Assembly (NCBI GenBank): GCA_903813345.2
Contig: CAIIXF020000005.1
Coordinates: forward strand, 20,713,375 to 20,773,374
Length of the DNA: 60,000 nt
Origin: Owenia fusiformis
Taxonomy: Eukaryota; Annelida; Polychaeta; Sabellida; Oweniidae
Direction: 5' to 3'
A program made the position numbers and the translations under genes. The notes below the pieces were generated by a model. The model did no database searches, was not told where the DNA came from, and saw only the letters and a program-made list of their open reading frames with translations. Shown one piece after another: positions 44,401 to 59,400 of the stretch. Numbering within the stretch: the stretch's first letter is position 1; each line of letters opens with the position of its first letter.

Positions 44401-47400
44401 AATTTTTCAAACTCATGCAATTACACAATGAAAAAATCATAAGCACAATTTCACAACCTGAAATCACAGTAGTTCCAACACCTGAAAGACGTTTGAAAAA
44501 CTACTCTGGTGAATCTACACCACTCGAAGAGTGGATTGATAAAGCCAAATCAGCTATTCAAAGAGATTCTGATAAAGATGCAGTTCAATTTCTCATTAGT
44601 CACCTTACTGGAGACGCTAAAGTTGAAATAAAACTTAGAAATCCAAAAACTTCCAAGGAAATTTTTAATGCTCTCAGAGAAATCTTTGGCAAAACTCCGA
44701 CATTAGCTGAGTTGACTAGATCGTTTTATACAAGAAAACAAAACCCAAGTGAAGATATCACAAAATACTCACTTGAACTTGTCAAAATATTCAATAAGAT
44801 GGAAAAATTGAAACCTGATCTAAAAAGGTCCCGTGATTCTATGTTAGTTTCACAATACATTGAAGGTATTCACAACAGACATCTCAAATGGGAACTTAAG
44901 AGTTTCCTTGAGCTTCATCCTTCAATTTCTTTCATAGATCTCCGTCAAAGGGCAATATCCTATATGGAATCTATACAATCAGTAGACTCAGAATTTTCAA
45001 GTGATGTAACATACTCAATAATCACTGAAGAGTCTAAATCAGGGTCTCAAGAAATTCCAAATAGCAATGAAAAATGTATAATGAATTTAACTTCATCAGT
45101 TGCTACAATGACAAAATCAATCAGTGAAATGTGTAGTACAATGAAAGAGGTGTTAGATATTACAAAACACACTCAAATGATTGTTCAAAATCAAAGTTAT
45201 CAAAACAACTCACAACCACCACGCATGGTTCAACCACCAATGTTTGTACAACCACCACACATGGTTCCTCCACCAATGTTTGCACAACCACCACCACATC
45301 AACATTTCGATCAACCACCCAGAGGTCCCAGACCACGGGGTAAATTCCCAAGGTCAAATCAACATTTAAACTAAATGCACCTACTGTCGAGGGTGGCACA
45401 GAGGTGAATGAAGCAAACACCCACACAAATGAAAACCAAAAAGAACAAATATTGTCAAACACAGTTGGTGATAAGCCACTCACGCAAGTAAAAATCAACA
45501 ACGTAACTTGTACAGGTTTGGTTGATACAGGTTCAAGTGTAACAATTATGAATGAAGAATTTTATGATTTGATTTCAAACAGTGAAAATTTTGACGGTGA
45601 CCCATCATGGTTGAATATAACTGCTGCTAATGGTCTTGAGGTACCATACTTGGGGATAGCAATGTTAGATATTGAAATACACAATCATAGGTGCAAAAAC
45701 ACTGGCATTTTGGTTAGGAAAAAAGTCCGCACTGACCCACACAATGTTCAAATTATCATTGGAACAAATGTATTAAAACAGCTACCAGAATTTCACTTTC
45801 TGCTTGGTTGTGTAAATACAAACAATGATAGCCAAAAATCTTGTATGGTTAGAGTTGATCAAGATACTGTCATTCATGCCACTTCACAAACAGAAGTCAA
45901 GGTAACCAGCAAAAAGTTGTCAAAAGTTAGTGTTTTTGAAGCAAGTCAAAACTTACCATCCAATCTTCAAATCACAAATATGCTCATTGATGCATCTAAA
46001 GGGCAATGTACATTAACTGTGAACAACATAGGTATACATGATATCCAGTTACAATCAAAACAGGTGATAGGCACTCTGCAAGATGCAATGATAGTTAATC
46101 AACATGCAACAATTGAATGTCAATCCAATGAGATTATGGTGGATGTTGTAAGTGACATAAAGCCTGAAATGATCAGCAACACAAATAAATCAACAAACAC
46201 AATCAATCAAAATGACACGCCACAAATGAGTGTTAACTTAGACAGTTTTCCTGGTAATGAACAACAAAAAGCCAAATGCAAAGATGTGTTAGATAGATAT
46301 CATGAAATATACACATTTCCCCAAAATGAACTCTCCAAAACAAATGATATAAAACATCACATAACTCTTGCAGATGGTATTCCTGTAAAAGAACCTTACA
46401 GAAGAATTCCACCTCAAGAATTTTCTGAGTTCAAAGAACACATACAAGATCTTTTACAAAAAGGTATAATCAGACATTCCAACAGTGAATATGCCAGTCC
46501 CATTGTCATTTGTAGAAAGAAAAATGGTCAGATCAGAATGTGTGTCGATTACAGAAAACTGAATTCAAAAACCATCAAAGATTCATATCCTATTCAAAGG
46601 ATTGAAGAATCCATAGATAGTTTGAATGGAGCAAAGTATTTCAGTACAATAGACTTGAAATCAGCTTATTACCAAGTTGAAATGTGTGAAGAAGATAAAC
46701 ACAAAACTGCATTCACAACTCCAATTGGGTTGTATGAATTTGAACGAATGCCATTTGGTCTAACAAACAGTCCAGCAACATTTCAAAGATTGATGCATTA
46801 TGCCTTACAAGACCAAATATTCAATACATGCCTAGTTTACTTGGATGACATAATCATATACTCAAACTCTATTGAGGATCACATATCACGACTTGAAACA
46901 GTCTTACACACGTTAAGAGATCATGGTCTGAAAATTGAACTGGAAAAATGTCACCTTTTCAAAACAGAAATCTCATTTCTTGGTCACATTGTTTCCGAAA
47001 AGGGTGTGTCTCCAGATCCAAGTAAAATTCAAGTTGTGAAGGAGTGGAAAACTCCTACAACATTAGCACTGCTCCAAAGATTTCTGCTGTTCAGTGGATA
47101 TTAGACGATTTGTTGAGAAATATGGTCAAATTGCTGCTCCACTTCACGAACTCGTAGCTACGTGTACTCAATCAGCTCAGAAAACCAAAGGTAAAATCAA
47201 AAAGCTAAAAAAACGAAAAGCAAAAACACTGAACATATCTGATTATTGGGAAAACAAACACCAGTTATCATTCGATACTATAATAGAAAAACTAACATCT
47301 CCACCAGTACTTGCATACGCAGACTTCAATAAACCATTCATCCTTGAAACAGACGCAAGTCTATCGGGGCTAGGAGGGGTTTTGTATCAAGAAATTGAAG

Positions 47401-50400
47401 GAAAGAAAAGGGTTATTGCATATATCAGCAGAGGCTTGCGAAAAGAAGAGAAAAATTACCCTAGTTATAAACTAGAACTACTTGCACTCAAATGGGCAAT
47501 AACTGAAAAATTGAGAGACTATCTCACATATTCCTCAACCATTGTGTATACTGATAACAATCCACTCACTTATTTCAAGACAAAAAGCAAACTCAATGCT
47601 ACTGAACAAAGGTGGATGTCAAGTCTTAGTTCATTTGATTTTGAAATAAAATATAGAACTGGTAAAACAAACTGTGCAGCTGATGCTTTGTCTCGCATAC
47701 AGGATACAGAAGAATCTGTCAATATGTGTGACATTGAAAGTATCCCGGGTACAAGTCTACCTGAGGAACTGAGATTGTCAATTATGGAAGACTTGATAGA
47801 TACTCAGTCAAATGTAGAAATATCAGCCACAAATGTAAGTGATTCAATGACTGCTGATATAGCAGATAGTCAAAAGAATGACCCTGAAACTAACATAGTG
47901 TATACACATGTCCAACAACAAACGTTGCCAACCTACGATCAAAAATCCAAAATGTCACAATCAACGAAAAGTCTATTTCGTCATTTTGACAAACTAAGCA
48001 TCCAACAAGGTGTTTTGGTAAAAGAAATTGAAATAGAAAATGAACATGTTCATCAGGTAATTTTGCCCAGATCAAAACAACTATTAGCAATTAAGCAAAT
48101 CCATGACAATTTGAACCACCAAGGTATTTCAAGGTGTAAAGCCCTCTTAAGACAAAGATACTTTTGGCCAAACATGGATAAAGACATTGAAACGTATGTG
48201 GCAAGTTGTAAAACATGTACTGAAGCAAAAACAGACAATTTCAAAATACGTACACCTATGCAAAGCTTAATATCGTCTCAACCATTAGAAATAATTGCTA
48301 TTGACTACACCAAATTGGACGAATCTGTAAGTGGTTTAGAGAACGTTCTAGTTATATCAGATGTGTTTACAAAATTTACCACAGCACATGCAACTAGAGA
48401 TCAAAAAGCAAATACTGTTGCAAGGGTTCTAGTGAGAGAATGGTTCCAAAGATATGGTGTTCCTCAAAGAATTCATTCTGACCAAGGTCGAAATTTTGAA
48501 AGTGAGATAATTAGTCAACTGTGTACAATTTATGGTGTTAAGAAAACAAGAACCGTTCCATATCATCCAGAGGGTAATGGTCAAGTGGAGAGATTCAATA
48601 AAACCATGCAGAATCTGTTGAAGACGCTCAGCCAAGAGAAGAAAAAGAAGTGGCCGGAATACTTGTCAGACATATGCTTCTCTTACAATATTACACCACA
48701 TGCATCAACTGGTAAAAGCCCATTCTATCTAATGTTTGGAAGGGACCCAAAGCTTCCAACTGATATATTCCACGACAAGTGTAGTCTAGACTTGAACTGG
48801 GTCACAGAACACCAAAAGCGGTTGCAAAAAGCATATGCACACACTCTGCAAAAGTTAAAAGTTCGAGCCTTACAAAGGAAGCTGAATTTTGACAAGAAAG
48901 TCCACAATCCAATCATTTCCGTGGGTGAAAGAGTTCTGCTCAGAAAAAGAGTACCAGGACGTAATAAACTAGTCAATACATTTGACAGCGTGACCTACAA
49001 AGTGATAGATGAATACAAGAATGGAACCTTCAAAATCATGAAAGCTGACAATACAGGTGTTGCTAAAGTTGTACAAAGAAGAGATCTCCGACTGATTGGA
49101 TTTCAAGATGAGAATATATAAAAAATCAAGGAAACGTAAAAACAGCCTATAAATACAAACACAATGTACAAATGTTTTAATTGTTTTAATAACTTTTAAG
49201 TTTCAGTTTTTATTGTGTAAATGTCTCACCAGTTCTGCATCTCATTAAAACATTTTACTTGTCTCGTTTTCAATGTACTAACATGTGAGAGAACTTCAAA
49301 TTGAAAACCATTTCTGAATGTCATTCTTGTCAATAAAACCAGACTAGTATCCTATTGTGTATTTAAATGACAAGTAAAGTATAATACATACATGTGTGAT
49401 TTTTGTGTCAAAGTTCAAAGTTCTTCTTCACAAGTATTAAAAGCTTCAATGCACTGTAATGTAATTTTATGTTTGATCATAATAATCTTAAATGCAACAA
49501 TGTGTTTGAGATATCACTGTAAGCCTCTTTTCTGTGTAATATGTAATGTGATGTTATGACAAAGTTTAAATATTTTTAGAGTTTCTTAAACAGTACTAAA
49601 AGCTTCAGTGCACTGTAATACATGTTTATATTTGTTCATAATGTTAGAAATGCATCAAGCATTTGTGAAATCACGCAACGGCACAATTTCAAAGTGTTTT
49701 TCATACGAGTAGCAAAATACATTACATAAAAAAGTTTTTTTCACTAAAATATGTAATTGTATTTTAACTCACAAATGAATAGGATTGCACAGTGCTCACA
49801 CACAAGCAAACAAACACCTCATTTCATAATTAAAAATAAAATGTCAAATTATGGAGATAATGTTAAAAAAGTCATTGCAATAACTTTTTATTAAGCTTGC
49901 AAGTTGATATAAACAACATTATGTTGCCAGGTTCTTCAAACGTCCTAGCAAAACATATGACACTATGACAATTAGTAAGGTAGAAGAGACACTTAGATTT
50001 AGAGAGAGTAGGATAAGTAGTGAAGTATTTTATAAATAGACTATTATGTAAAAGATGCAATTATGAGTTAATGTTTATGTTTATCTAGTTAAGAGGAGTT
50101 TTAAAAATCAATTCTTAATTTACTACTGTGTATTCATTTTGGTGCAGTATATACTATATTTGGTATAGGTAATGGCTGTTGTCATAAATTAATTTAAGAC
50201 CAGTACGTTTATTAACTGACGAATTTAGAGGAGGTAAATCTTTACTAAATATTTTATTAAGTACCAACTTGTGACCTGATAAGTAAAACAAAAACTATTA
50301 AAATGTGTGTTGTTAAAATAGTTCATTGTTTATAGTTTTATTGTATCTTATAAAATCATTTTTGTGTTCCATAGTATTATTTTAATATTACAGAACATTA

Positions 50401-53400
50401 TATTATTTCACGTTGTCCGCGTGGGCATCAGGTTTCACCTTTATACTGTGGTGCAGAGTGGCTAGGTCAAGGTCATAAATGACTTGAACAATGTCCACGT
50501 GAATGTGATATCGTACCTCTATTTTAATTAAAAGTAATATTCTCATTTAAAAAAGCATTAGGCTTTAATATGTTCAACTAGTAAGGTTCAATGAATACAA
50601 AGTTTATAATGCTGTACACAAAGCAATAGCCTTTAAGCATCAGTGTTGATTGCCAAGTTTTAGCTGATAGAAGGTTTAATACGCTTGAGTGAATACCAGT
50701 ACAGAATCATGTTATGCAGAAATCATACACTAATCCCACTTTTTATTGTGTTCGATTTGCACATTTTCAGCCAATGACAAGATTGTAATAATTTGCATTT
50801 GAATATAAACCAATCATAATTTGTGAGCTCCTAAAGGGACATATTCCTTTTAGCATGAGTGTAAAACTTGATTTCCAATATAAAAGCTACACCTAGATTT
50901 ATTTCAATCAGTCCCAACATTTTGATACAAAGTTTTGCTGCAGTAGGAGTTACAACAAAAACAGTGTGAGATGAACATGTAAAGCTGCCAACATAAAATA
51001 CCAATGTGCAGTTATCAACTGCACATTGGTATATTTTAACAATAAAGACAATTTTAAACCTACAATACGTGTTATTGATCTATACGCACATACGTCCACC
51101 TTCCAAGTGTGCTACATTAATATCAAATATTTTGAGGAATTTGGTAGTTTGAGCATGGGCTTTCAACTAGGGGTGGGACGGATAACCGAAATACCGAAAA
51201 ACCGCGGTTCATAGCCTTCGGATCGGTTTTCGGATCACGGCCCTACTTTCGGATCAGCTTTTCGGATCGTTTTCGGATTAATATTTCATTGGTCAAGTAT
51301 CAATAAAACAGTTAAAAACACTGTTTTACAGCAACATTTTTGATATTCCTAGTCCCTACCTTGTCTGTCTTGTCTGTTGCTAGCTCACTCGTTTACTAGA
51401 TTCGTTTCGTATCCGCATATTCGTATCCCTCGGTAATCAATCATGTGGTCCCTGGTACTATATTCTTTAGTCGTGTATTCTAAATAATATGTATTGTTCA
51501 TGAAATACTATAACATAAAATTCCATCTATAAAATATTGTTATAACGTGGCATAATTGAAACACAGATACAAAGCAGCTAATCATGTCAATCAATACAAA
51601 TCCTTATAATGAATGAACCGAACCGAAAAAACCGAACCGACGGCTGATGATCCGAAAAACCGAACCGAACCGAACCGAAACGAACCGTCCCATCCCTACT
51701 TTCAACTAGTGGTACCATGATTACAATTGAAGTGCTCTTACCACTTACCGAATCAATCTGATAGACTGGCATAGTTTATTGACCAGAGGACGTTGGCTGA
51801 CTAAAGTAAACTGCAGGCAAAAATATATTTACTCAAGTTATATACATCCGCTAATTTACTTTTTCTATTTTGATTAGGTTTCAGCAAAGATGTTCTCTCA
51901 ACCATGCAGAGGAGAATTAATTTCCTTGAAAGGGAGAATAAGAAAAGTTTAAGAAGAAAACTATTTGATGAAAGTGATAGTAATCGTAAGAAATTCAAAT
52001 TGATATATATCAGGTCTGGGGTAGTGAAAAACACTCATTTTGAATCATAGTAGCCAGCTTGGCAAGTGACTTTAATTTTATTCCCGCCAAATCAATTTTA
52101 TAGCAGCCAGATTTTGACCACTGATCAAAACAGCGCCACACAAAAATAAGGAGTGAAGAATATGTAGGTATAATAAGCAATAATATTTCAAAATTCATCA
52201 TTCAAAAAATCATCTCTTAGTAAGTTTTTTTTATCATTGGTCCAATGATTCTAAAAACTTATTCGAGTCTCTGTAATTTCTTCCTCGCTTATTTTCAATT
52301 GCTGGAATTACACCACAAAATCCGCTAAAACATTTGAGTGGAAGGCGCTTTACAAAATCGCCATTCTGATAACACCAACATTTCTAAAGCATCTTAGGAA
52401 TTATATTTTGGAATTACACCTGTTTTTTCTAAAACGCCTTCCGTGCACTTTTAACGATGTAGTTATGGATAATATCCAGCATACATGTATGTGTACATCT
52501 CCTGTAAATGTATTCTCTTTGCATCTACGTGTAAAACAAAACTGATCTTCCATAATTTGATTGAAAATGCATGACATTGCATAATTTTTATTTATCTTTT
52601 ATTAATTATGAGAAAAATATATACGAATACCAAGACCATCCTTGATAAACTCCGGACAATGCAATATGACATGGCCAGGGGTATTTTCAATATAAAAAGT
52701 ACCCCTGCATATGTTGCTATCATTAATGAACTTGGTTGGACACCAATTAAGTACATAGTCCTCAAGCGACAAATCCAATATTTTCTCCATTTACAGACTC
52801 TTGATCAGGGGTCATTCATAAGATTACTACTAACAAGAATGCAAGAACGATTTGCATGTAACAAATCAAATAGTTGGAAATATGTCGAGCACATAAATGA
52901 TATCTTTAAACTGATTGACCTTAAAGGCATTGACAATCACTTAAATACTTTGATAGAAAATTATGAATCTTCTATTCAGAAGACATGCCACTCTGAGATA
53001 CAAACTGAAATGAATGGAAAGTCTTCCTTGACACTGTATAGACATCTTATTGATCTTAAACATAAAGGTTCACAGTACTATTTAAGAAATGATTTTGATT
53101 TTGCAAGCGCACGATTAAAATTTCTTGCTCGGACCGGGAAACTAGGTCTTAAAGGTGAAACATATAAATGGGCAAATGTACAAGTTAATAGCCCATTCTG
53201 TGATTTTTGCTCTGATAAAGAAGAGAATATAGAACATAGATTACTATTTTGTTCTAATTTTGCAGGGGAAAGATCCAAATTTTATAAAATACTTGAGGAT
53301 AAAATTCCCATACATTTAACAGGGATATTCTTTAGCGCCCCAACTGACACAAAATTGAAATGGTTACTGGGAGATGAGGCATACATTTTTGGGGGGCACG

Positions 53401-56400
53401 AATATGGTTTTTTATTCGACTCTTTAGTAAAAAGCTTTTTAAATAAGATTTTAAGTAAATATTAACATACCTATGTTTTAATTCTTTTTAAGACTCATTT
53501 TAGTTTGATAAAATGTTGTTTTTGACCAACATGGCATTTTGGATATTTTCGATTAGATGCACCTTAATGTAAGAGTGCCACTGTTAAAAAAGTGTATATC
53601 TAAATAAATAAATAAAATAAATAAATAAAATATACATATTCTCTGTGTCAACGGTGGGCCAACGATGGGCCAACCAGTCTTCTTACAACCAGTGGGCCAA
53701 CTATGGGCCAACGTAGCTTGAAATCATGTCGGGCCAACGTTCGGCCAACCATATTTTCCTTCGGTGGGCCAACGTTGGGCCAATGGACATAGCGACGGAG
53801 GCCCAACCACGTCAGCCAACGTTGGACCAACCATATTTTCCTTCGGTGGGCCAACGTTGGGCCAATGGACATAGCGACGGTGGGCCAACCACGTCAGCCA
53901 ACGTTGGACCAACAGATACGTAATTGTTGGGCCAACGTTGGCCCATCAGAGTTGTGCTATCTGGGTCAGCTTAACTCAGGAAATACTAAGCTTAAATATA
54001 CCATTGTAAAATATTTCAATGGGCATTGTTGCCTAACAGTATTCCACCTAGCAACGGGCAAAAAGAGACTCAAATTAGTCATTTTAGCCAGATTTACAAA
54101 GTTTCATCATATGTTACACATCATTGATATTTAATTAATGTTAAGATACTATCCTTTAAAATTATAGTTGTAATCATCAATCATGTGCAATAGGCATTGT
54201 GGGCATTGTATTATTTAAAACATGTCCCTAGCAACCACATAGCAACGAGGAACTATAGCCCAAAATGAGCTATGCTAGCCAATGCTATCATGTTATGGGA
54301 ACTCAGTTAAGCTTTAGAGAAAGTCTAATTAAAACCAATCTATTTATGTACAATGAGAATTGTGGAATTACATAATTTGCCTAGCAACCACCTAGAAATG
54401 GACTATATGTAACCCAAATTAGCCATTTTTGGCAGATTTGCAATCTTTGATTACACAATGCACATCATTGGCATTAAATTAATAGGAATTGGGCATAAAT
54501 GTAAATGCCCCCATAAGGACTTTTGGAATCAACTTTTTGTTGGTAATCCGATTGACTTTAAATTTTCTAACTTTTCAATTAATTACATCAATTAAATTTC
54601 TGACATGTCAGGAATATAGAAAATACCATTACTTTACAATACCATTAAAATGCAGAAAAGCTTATGCAATATAAATTTACTTTTCCAAACTCAATATACT
54701 ATTCTCTAGTATTCATGTCTATTATCCCGGTAGTGCATCAACATCACTTTGTTGACGGGTTCCTATATTCATTTCTTCCAGTGTAGTTCAAGGTCACTTT
54801 TGTCTGCCATACTTCAAAATTTTAAAATCAATATGTTTTCAATATATTTTCATTATTTTGATTAAATCTAATGGTTATGGCTTGATTAGTATATTTTAAA
54901 ACATAAAGCATGAATTGCCTTGTACAGTATTGCCAGGAGAGAGACACTGTACCATAAGAGAACTCTAAAAGGCAAACGGAGAATCACCTAAAAAATTTAA
55001 AGCTTTGGAGAGAACATAAAAATGATAATGTCAATGAAGTTAAACTGTTATTATACAGAGGAGGTATTTTTTCTGGTCCAGAATCAACACTTTACATTTG
55101 TAACAAACATAGGATGACATATGGTATACACTTCAGGCCATCTCGACTCTGTCAGCACCCTTGTCATACTGGAAAAGGAAAGCCAGAAGACCGCCTAATC
55201 AGTTTGTCATTTGCCAGGGATATTTTTTTGACATGGGGAGTAACTGGCATGTTTGGTGGAGGTAGGTAACTTCAATTATTTCTGCTTGTTTGTTTAAGGT
55301 ACCTGATGTGAGTGTTACTGTTTGGTCGACAAGGGCCACAAAAAGAAATATATGTGGTTCATCATCAGTCCTGGGACATCATTAGATCTAAATAAAATAA
55401 CCAGGCAATGAGGCTATTGGTTTGTATCCTCTGCTCTGAAAATTGTTTTATCTCCAATTTTAAACTATTCATTGAAAGTAACAAAATGACAATGAACGGT
55501 TACTCTGTCTACCAGGTAATCATAGGTAATTACTATATAAAATCCCATTCAAAATTCAGGTATGATTTCATCCAATCATATTTATCCAGTATAACTCACT
55601 ATGCTCACTGGTGGATATCGAATAACCTCTTGTGGATAAAAATAACATCTCTCATAAAACATTGAATATTGGTCGCCTGCTCCCTAATGTGAATATTGAA
55701 TATTCAATATCTCGTGCAGATAGTCAATATCATCCTTGGTAATATAAAAATGATATTTCTTAAGAGCAGAGGATATCTTAAACCATATTTCATTTTGAGT
55801 AGTGGACATATTGCTCTTAAGATTAGTTCTTCCTTACATGACACTCTATTATTCCTAAAAATGTCAATGAAACCGGTTTCAGTTGAGAAATCGCTCAGAA
55901 TTTCAGACATCCATATATGAAATGTGAAAACACAATACATGTATGATTTCTTATCAAGCAATATTTTGTACAATTTCAGGCATTGAATATACAAGATCCA
56001 GTTCGTGGGCGTCTTAGTGTTACATGGGATTCTGCTAGTAGTAGTACCCGTAACTACTACAAGAGTAAAGCAGCAGAGATCTTCAAACATGTGATAGACA
56101 GGCTTGCTCCCCATGATGGAGAGAAACTGTGGCAGGAGGTGCGATCAGTTGATATTTATGAAAAACCATGCACAGCGACAAATGAAGTTGATATGAACCG
56201 AACAGTGAAGGGGCTTCTCGAAGCATACAGAGAGGCAACTGATTCTGGGACAAAAACCCAACTGCTCTCACTTATATCAAATATGTTCACAAAGAGAGAA
56301 CTTCAAAGCATGGAAATTGAACCAGGACAATTCATCAGTAAACACAAGTAAGTGTTTCAAATACTTAGGAATGCCTCTACCATTATTCTCTCTAATAAGT

Positions 56401-59400
56401 GGAAACCCTACAATCATGTACATCAATGGAGCTCACCTTTTCTCATTGTGACGTCATTATTTTTGCCCTATTTTACAGGCTTTTTAAAGGCTTTGAAGAA
56501 AATATGGTATTTAAAAATCCTAGGCCCAAATCGCCAATTCTAGAAATTGATACCATATTTAGAGACATGTTAAAGTCAAAGTTTTTTTTATTTTTCTGGG
56601 TCACAATCTCAGTAAATAGTTTAGTCCAAATATATGTTGAAATAAAAATCAAATCTATTGACATGTGTCAAAAAAAGTTTATTTTCTATGGGAAGTAAGG
56701 GGGTTTTGACTGACTTAATTTGTATACGTACTGTACGCCCGGTTAATTTCGCAAGTTTTAATTTCGCGAATTCGAGAAATTCTAATTTTGCAGCCATTAA
56801 ATTCGCTTATTCTCTGAATCCTCAAGCTCTGTAAACTAATTTACCTTATCTACAGTAATTACACCTACCAAAATTTCATATTTGGATAAGATTTGCAATT
56901 TCTAGATCTAAGTCAATGACATGTTACACCTCAGCCTTTAATTGGCGTAATTCGCGACGATTAATTTTTGCGCAATTTGCGGTCAAACACAGTTGCGAAA
57001 AGTGCAAAACTAAAATTGCTGGCAAATAAATACCGGGTGTGCAGTACTTAGTAAGTGTTGATTTTATGGGCATATTCCACTATTGACCTGAAAATATTAG
57101 AGCTAAATCAATCACTGTATTTTGATTGAGATTTTTTGTGTCGTGCAGAGGCTTTTTTCTACACCACATTAGTAACCTGTAATGGTGAAATCACGCAAAA
57201 CTACTTGTACCTATTACATCTGTAAGTATATATTTTAAACTGAAATGATTTCAGGATCGACAAAGCTAGGAAGCATGCCGCAGTGCATGGGGAGGGCCAA
57301 ACACAAAAGGGCGAGCTGTTCCACAGAGGTCGTTTAAGTATGGCAAAAGCAACACACTTCATGGACTTCCTTACGCAGCCTATGTTTTTACAAGAGGTTG
57401 CGTATGGCACCAGAACGGTCAAGTTTGATTCTGGCAAAACATGTATAATACCAAACTGTATATGGAATCTTTTGACCGGGAGGATCATTAAGTTATACAA
57501 AACTTATTGCAGCAGTGAAGAAATAAACTTTGATCCGCTGAGTACCCGTGAACTGTACAGAATAGCCTCCGTTTGTGAAGCATCCCAACGAAAAAGTTTA
57601 ACAGGTAGAATGCATATGTTCATTTGAGTAAATCCAAAGAACGAAGTTAATTGGCCAGGAAGGGGGATGGGGTGCATATATTGTCTTAAATTGAAAACTA
57701 TAAAAGAATGAGAGATTTGACCAATATACTGTGTCAGCTTTAGATTGAATTTTAAGTCATGGAACAAGCCTGAAGATAAAGCTGACAAATATTGAATTTA
57801 ATTTGACATACCCTCTTAACAATGAATAGGGGGAAACATTGAAACATAGGAATAAAACTATGAATCATAGAAGCAAACAATTTTTATCAGAAAAGCTGAA
57901 TAAAATCCCCAAGAGAGAATGGTTGAATTATAATGATTTTGCTTTCATTCCATTCCAGAATTTATTCATATTCCACTAAAATGCTTTATGGCAATTTTTA
58001 TAGAGATTGGCTCTAACATCAACATGCAGAGGAATGAATATGATTTATATTTGCTATTTTAGGTTTGGACAACATAACTGCTGATGGGCTCACAGCTGCA
58101 GAAAAGCTCATTTCAGTATCAGATCTACTGCTGCAGTACAGAACTGTAGATGAAGCTTGGTTTTCAACCCAGAAAATTGCCATCAACAAAATGAAAGTAT
58201 ACCTTCAGTTTGTTTACAAACAGAAACTGACATACAATGACCAATGCAAAGACCACTGTGTCCAGGTAGGTCATGCAAACTTAATGAATTTGAAATTCAT
58301 TTCGAAACAATCATTGTGGAATTTTCAAGCTCAATGTCAGTATTTTGAATTAGTGTGAAAATTTGCATATTTATTAGACCTACATGTATATATCATTGTC
58401 AAATATCAAATCATTTGCTATTGAAAAAAATGAAGAAGAAATCACAGGGGAAAGTGTTTACTTGTGACCTTGTGTGACTCTGAGCACCTGTGAGTCTGAC
58501 ATCTTGTGACCTTAACCACAAGTAACCTTGACTACTCTGACTGTATGTTATATGACATTGACTTCAGTGACCTCGAGTTCATATCCTTATACTATATAAA
58601 AAATATTACAGTATGCATCAAAACGTGAAACCCATTAACACTTTATTTTAGCTTGGCCTTGGGGATCCAAACTATCATAAATACAGAGAAGCCTGCAGGC
58701 ATCAACATGATGAAAAGTGTGATGATTGTTCGTCCATGGTGCAAACATTGAACATGATAGAAGAAGCAATAAACAGTGCCCAAGGAATCCCTGGTCGTGT
58801 TCTTGAAGAAATACGTATTGACTATGCTAGAGCTGTTGCAGATATTAAGAGCTGGAAGAATCACCAGATGAGGGGAGTTGCCCAAGCTTGTGGCAAGCAA
58901 TTCATGCTGGAGAACTTGCAAAAAGATGAGGTATCTAATTCATGAAAAAATATTTCAATATATTAGAATCCAATCTTGCTTATGAGCTTTGTCAGTTTTT
59001 GTCTAATAAAAAAAACTCTCCCTTTTTTGCAACAATAATTTCTTGTATGAAACATGTGTATTCAATAATGTACAGTATTTGAATAACATATTGTGTTCTT
59101 TTTGCAGGTCTACATTATCCAAGATTTCGCAATGAAATTCCTTCCAATGTTACATAGAGAAACTCAACAACAGTTCTTCGGAAAAAAGGGCCTTTCATGG
59201 CATTTTTCTGTTGCCATACGACGTGAAGAAACTGACAGCTATCGGATATCTGTTTACATCCATCTAATTGCGGAGGCCAAACAGGACTCACAGGCAGTGT
59301 ATTGCATAACTCAACACCTTCTCCAAACTATAAAGAGGCAACATCCAGTCATAAAATATGCGCTTGTGAGATCTGATAATGCTGGATGCTACCACAATGC

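Larger units (their letters stand above)
43058..51116 (+). mobile_element. Ty3/Gypsy LTR retrotransposon in an intron
   Basis: An 8.06-kb element with a 5' LTR (43058-43751), gag, pol in the order PR-RT-RH-INT, a long 3' non-coding part and a 3' LTR (50504-51116). TTAA on both sides (43054-43057 and 51117-51120) is a 4-bp target-site duplication. The domain order defines Ty3/Gypsy (Metaviridae-type). No envelope-like frame exists after integrase. It sits in the sense direction in the 9-kb intron between exons 4 and 5 of the transposase-like gene. Confidence 0.92.

Noticed and set aside
53648-53923. Trp/Gly/Pro/Asn-rich frames on both strands
   Set aside because: Products of the GGGCCAACG repeat block.
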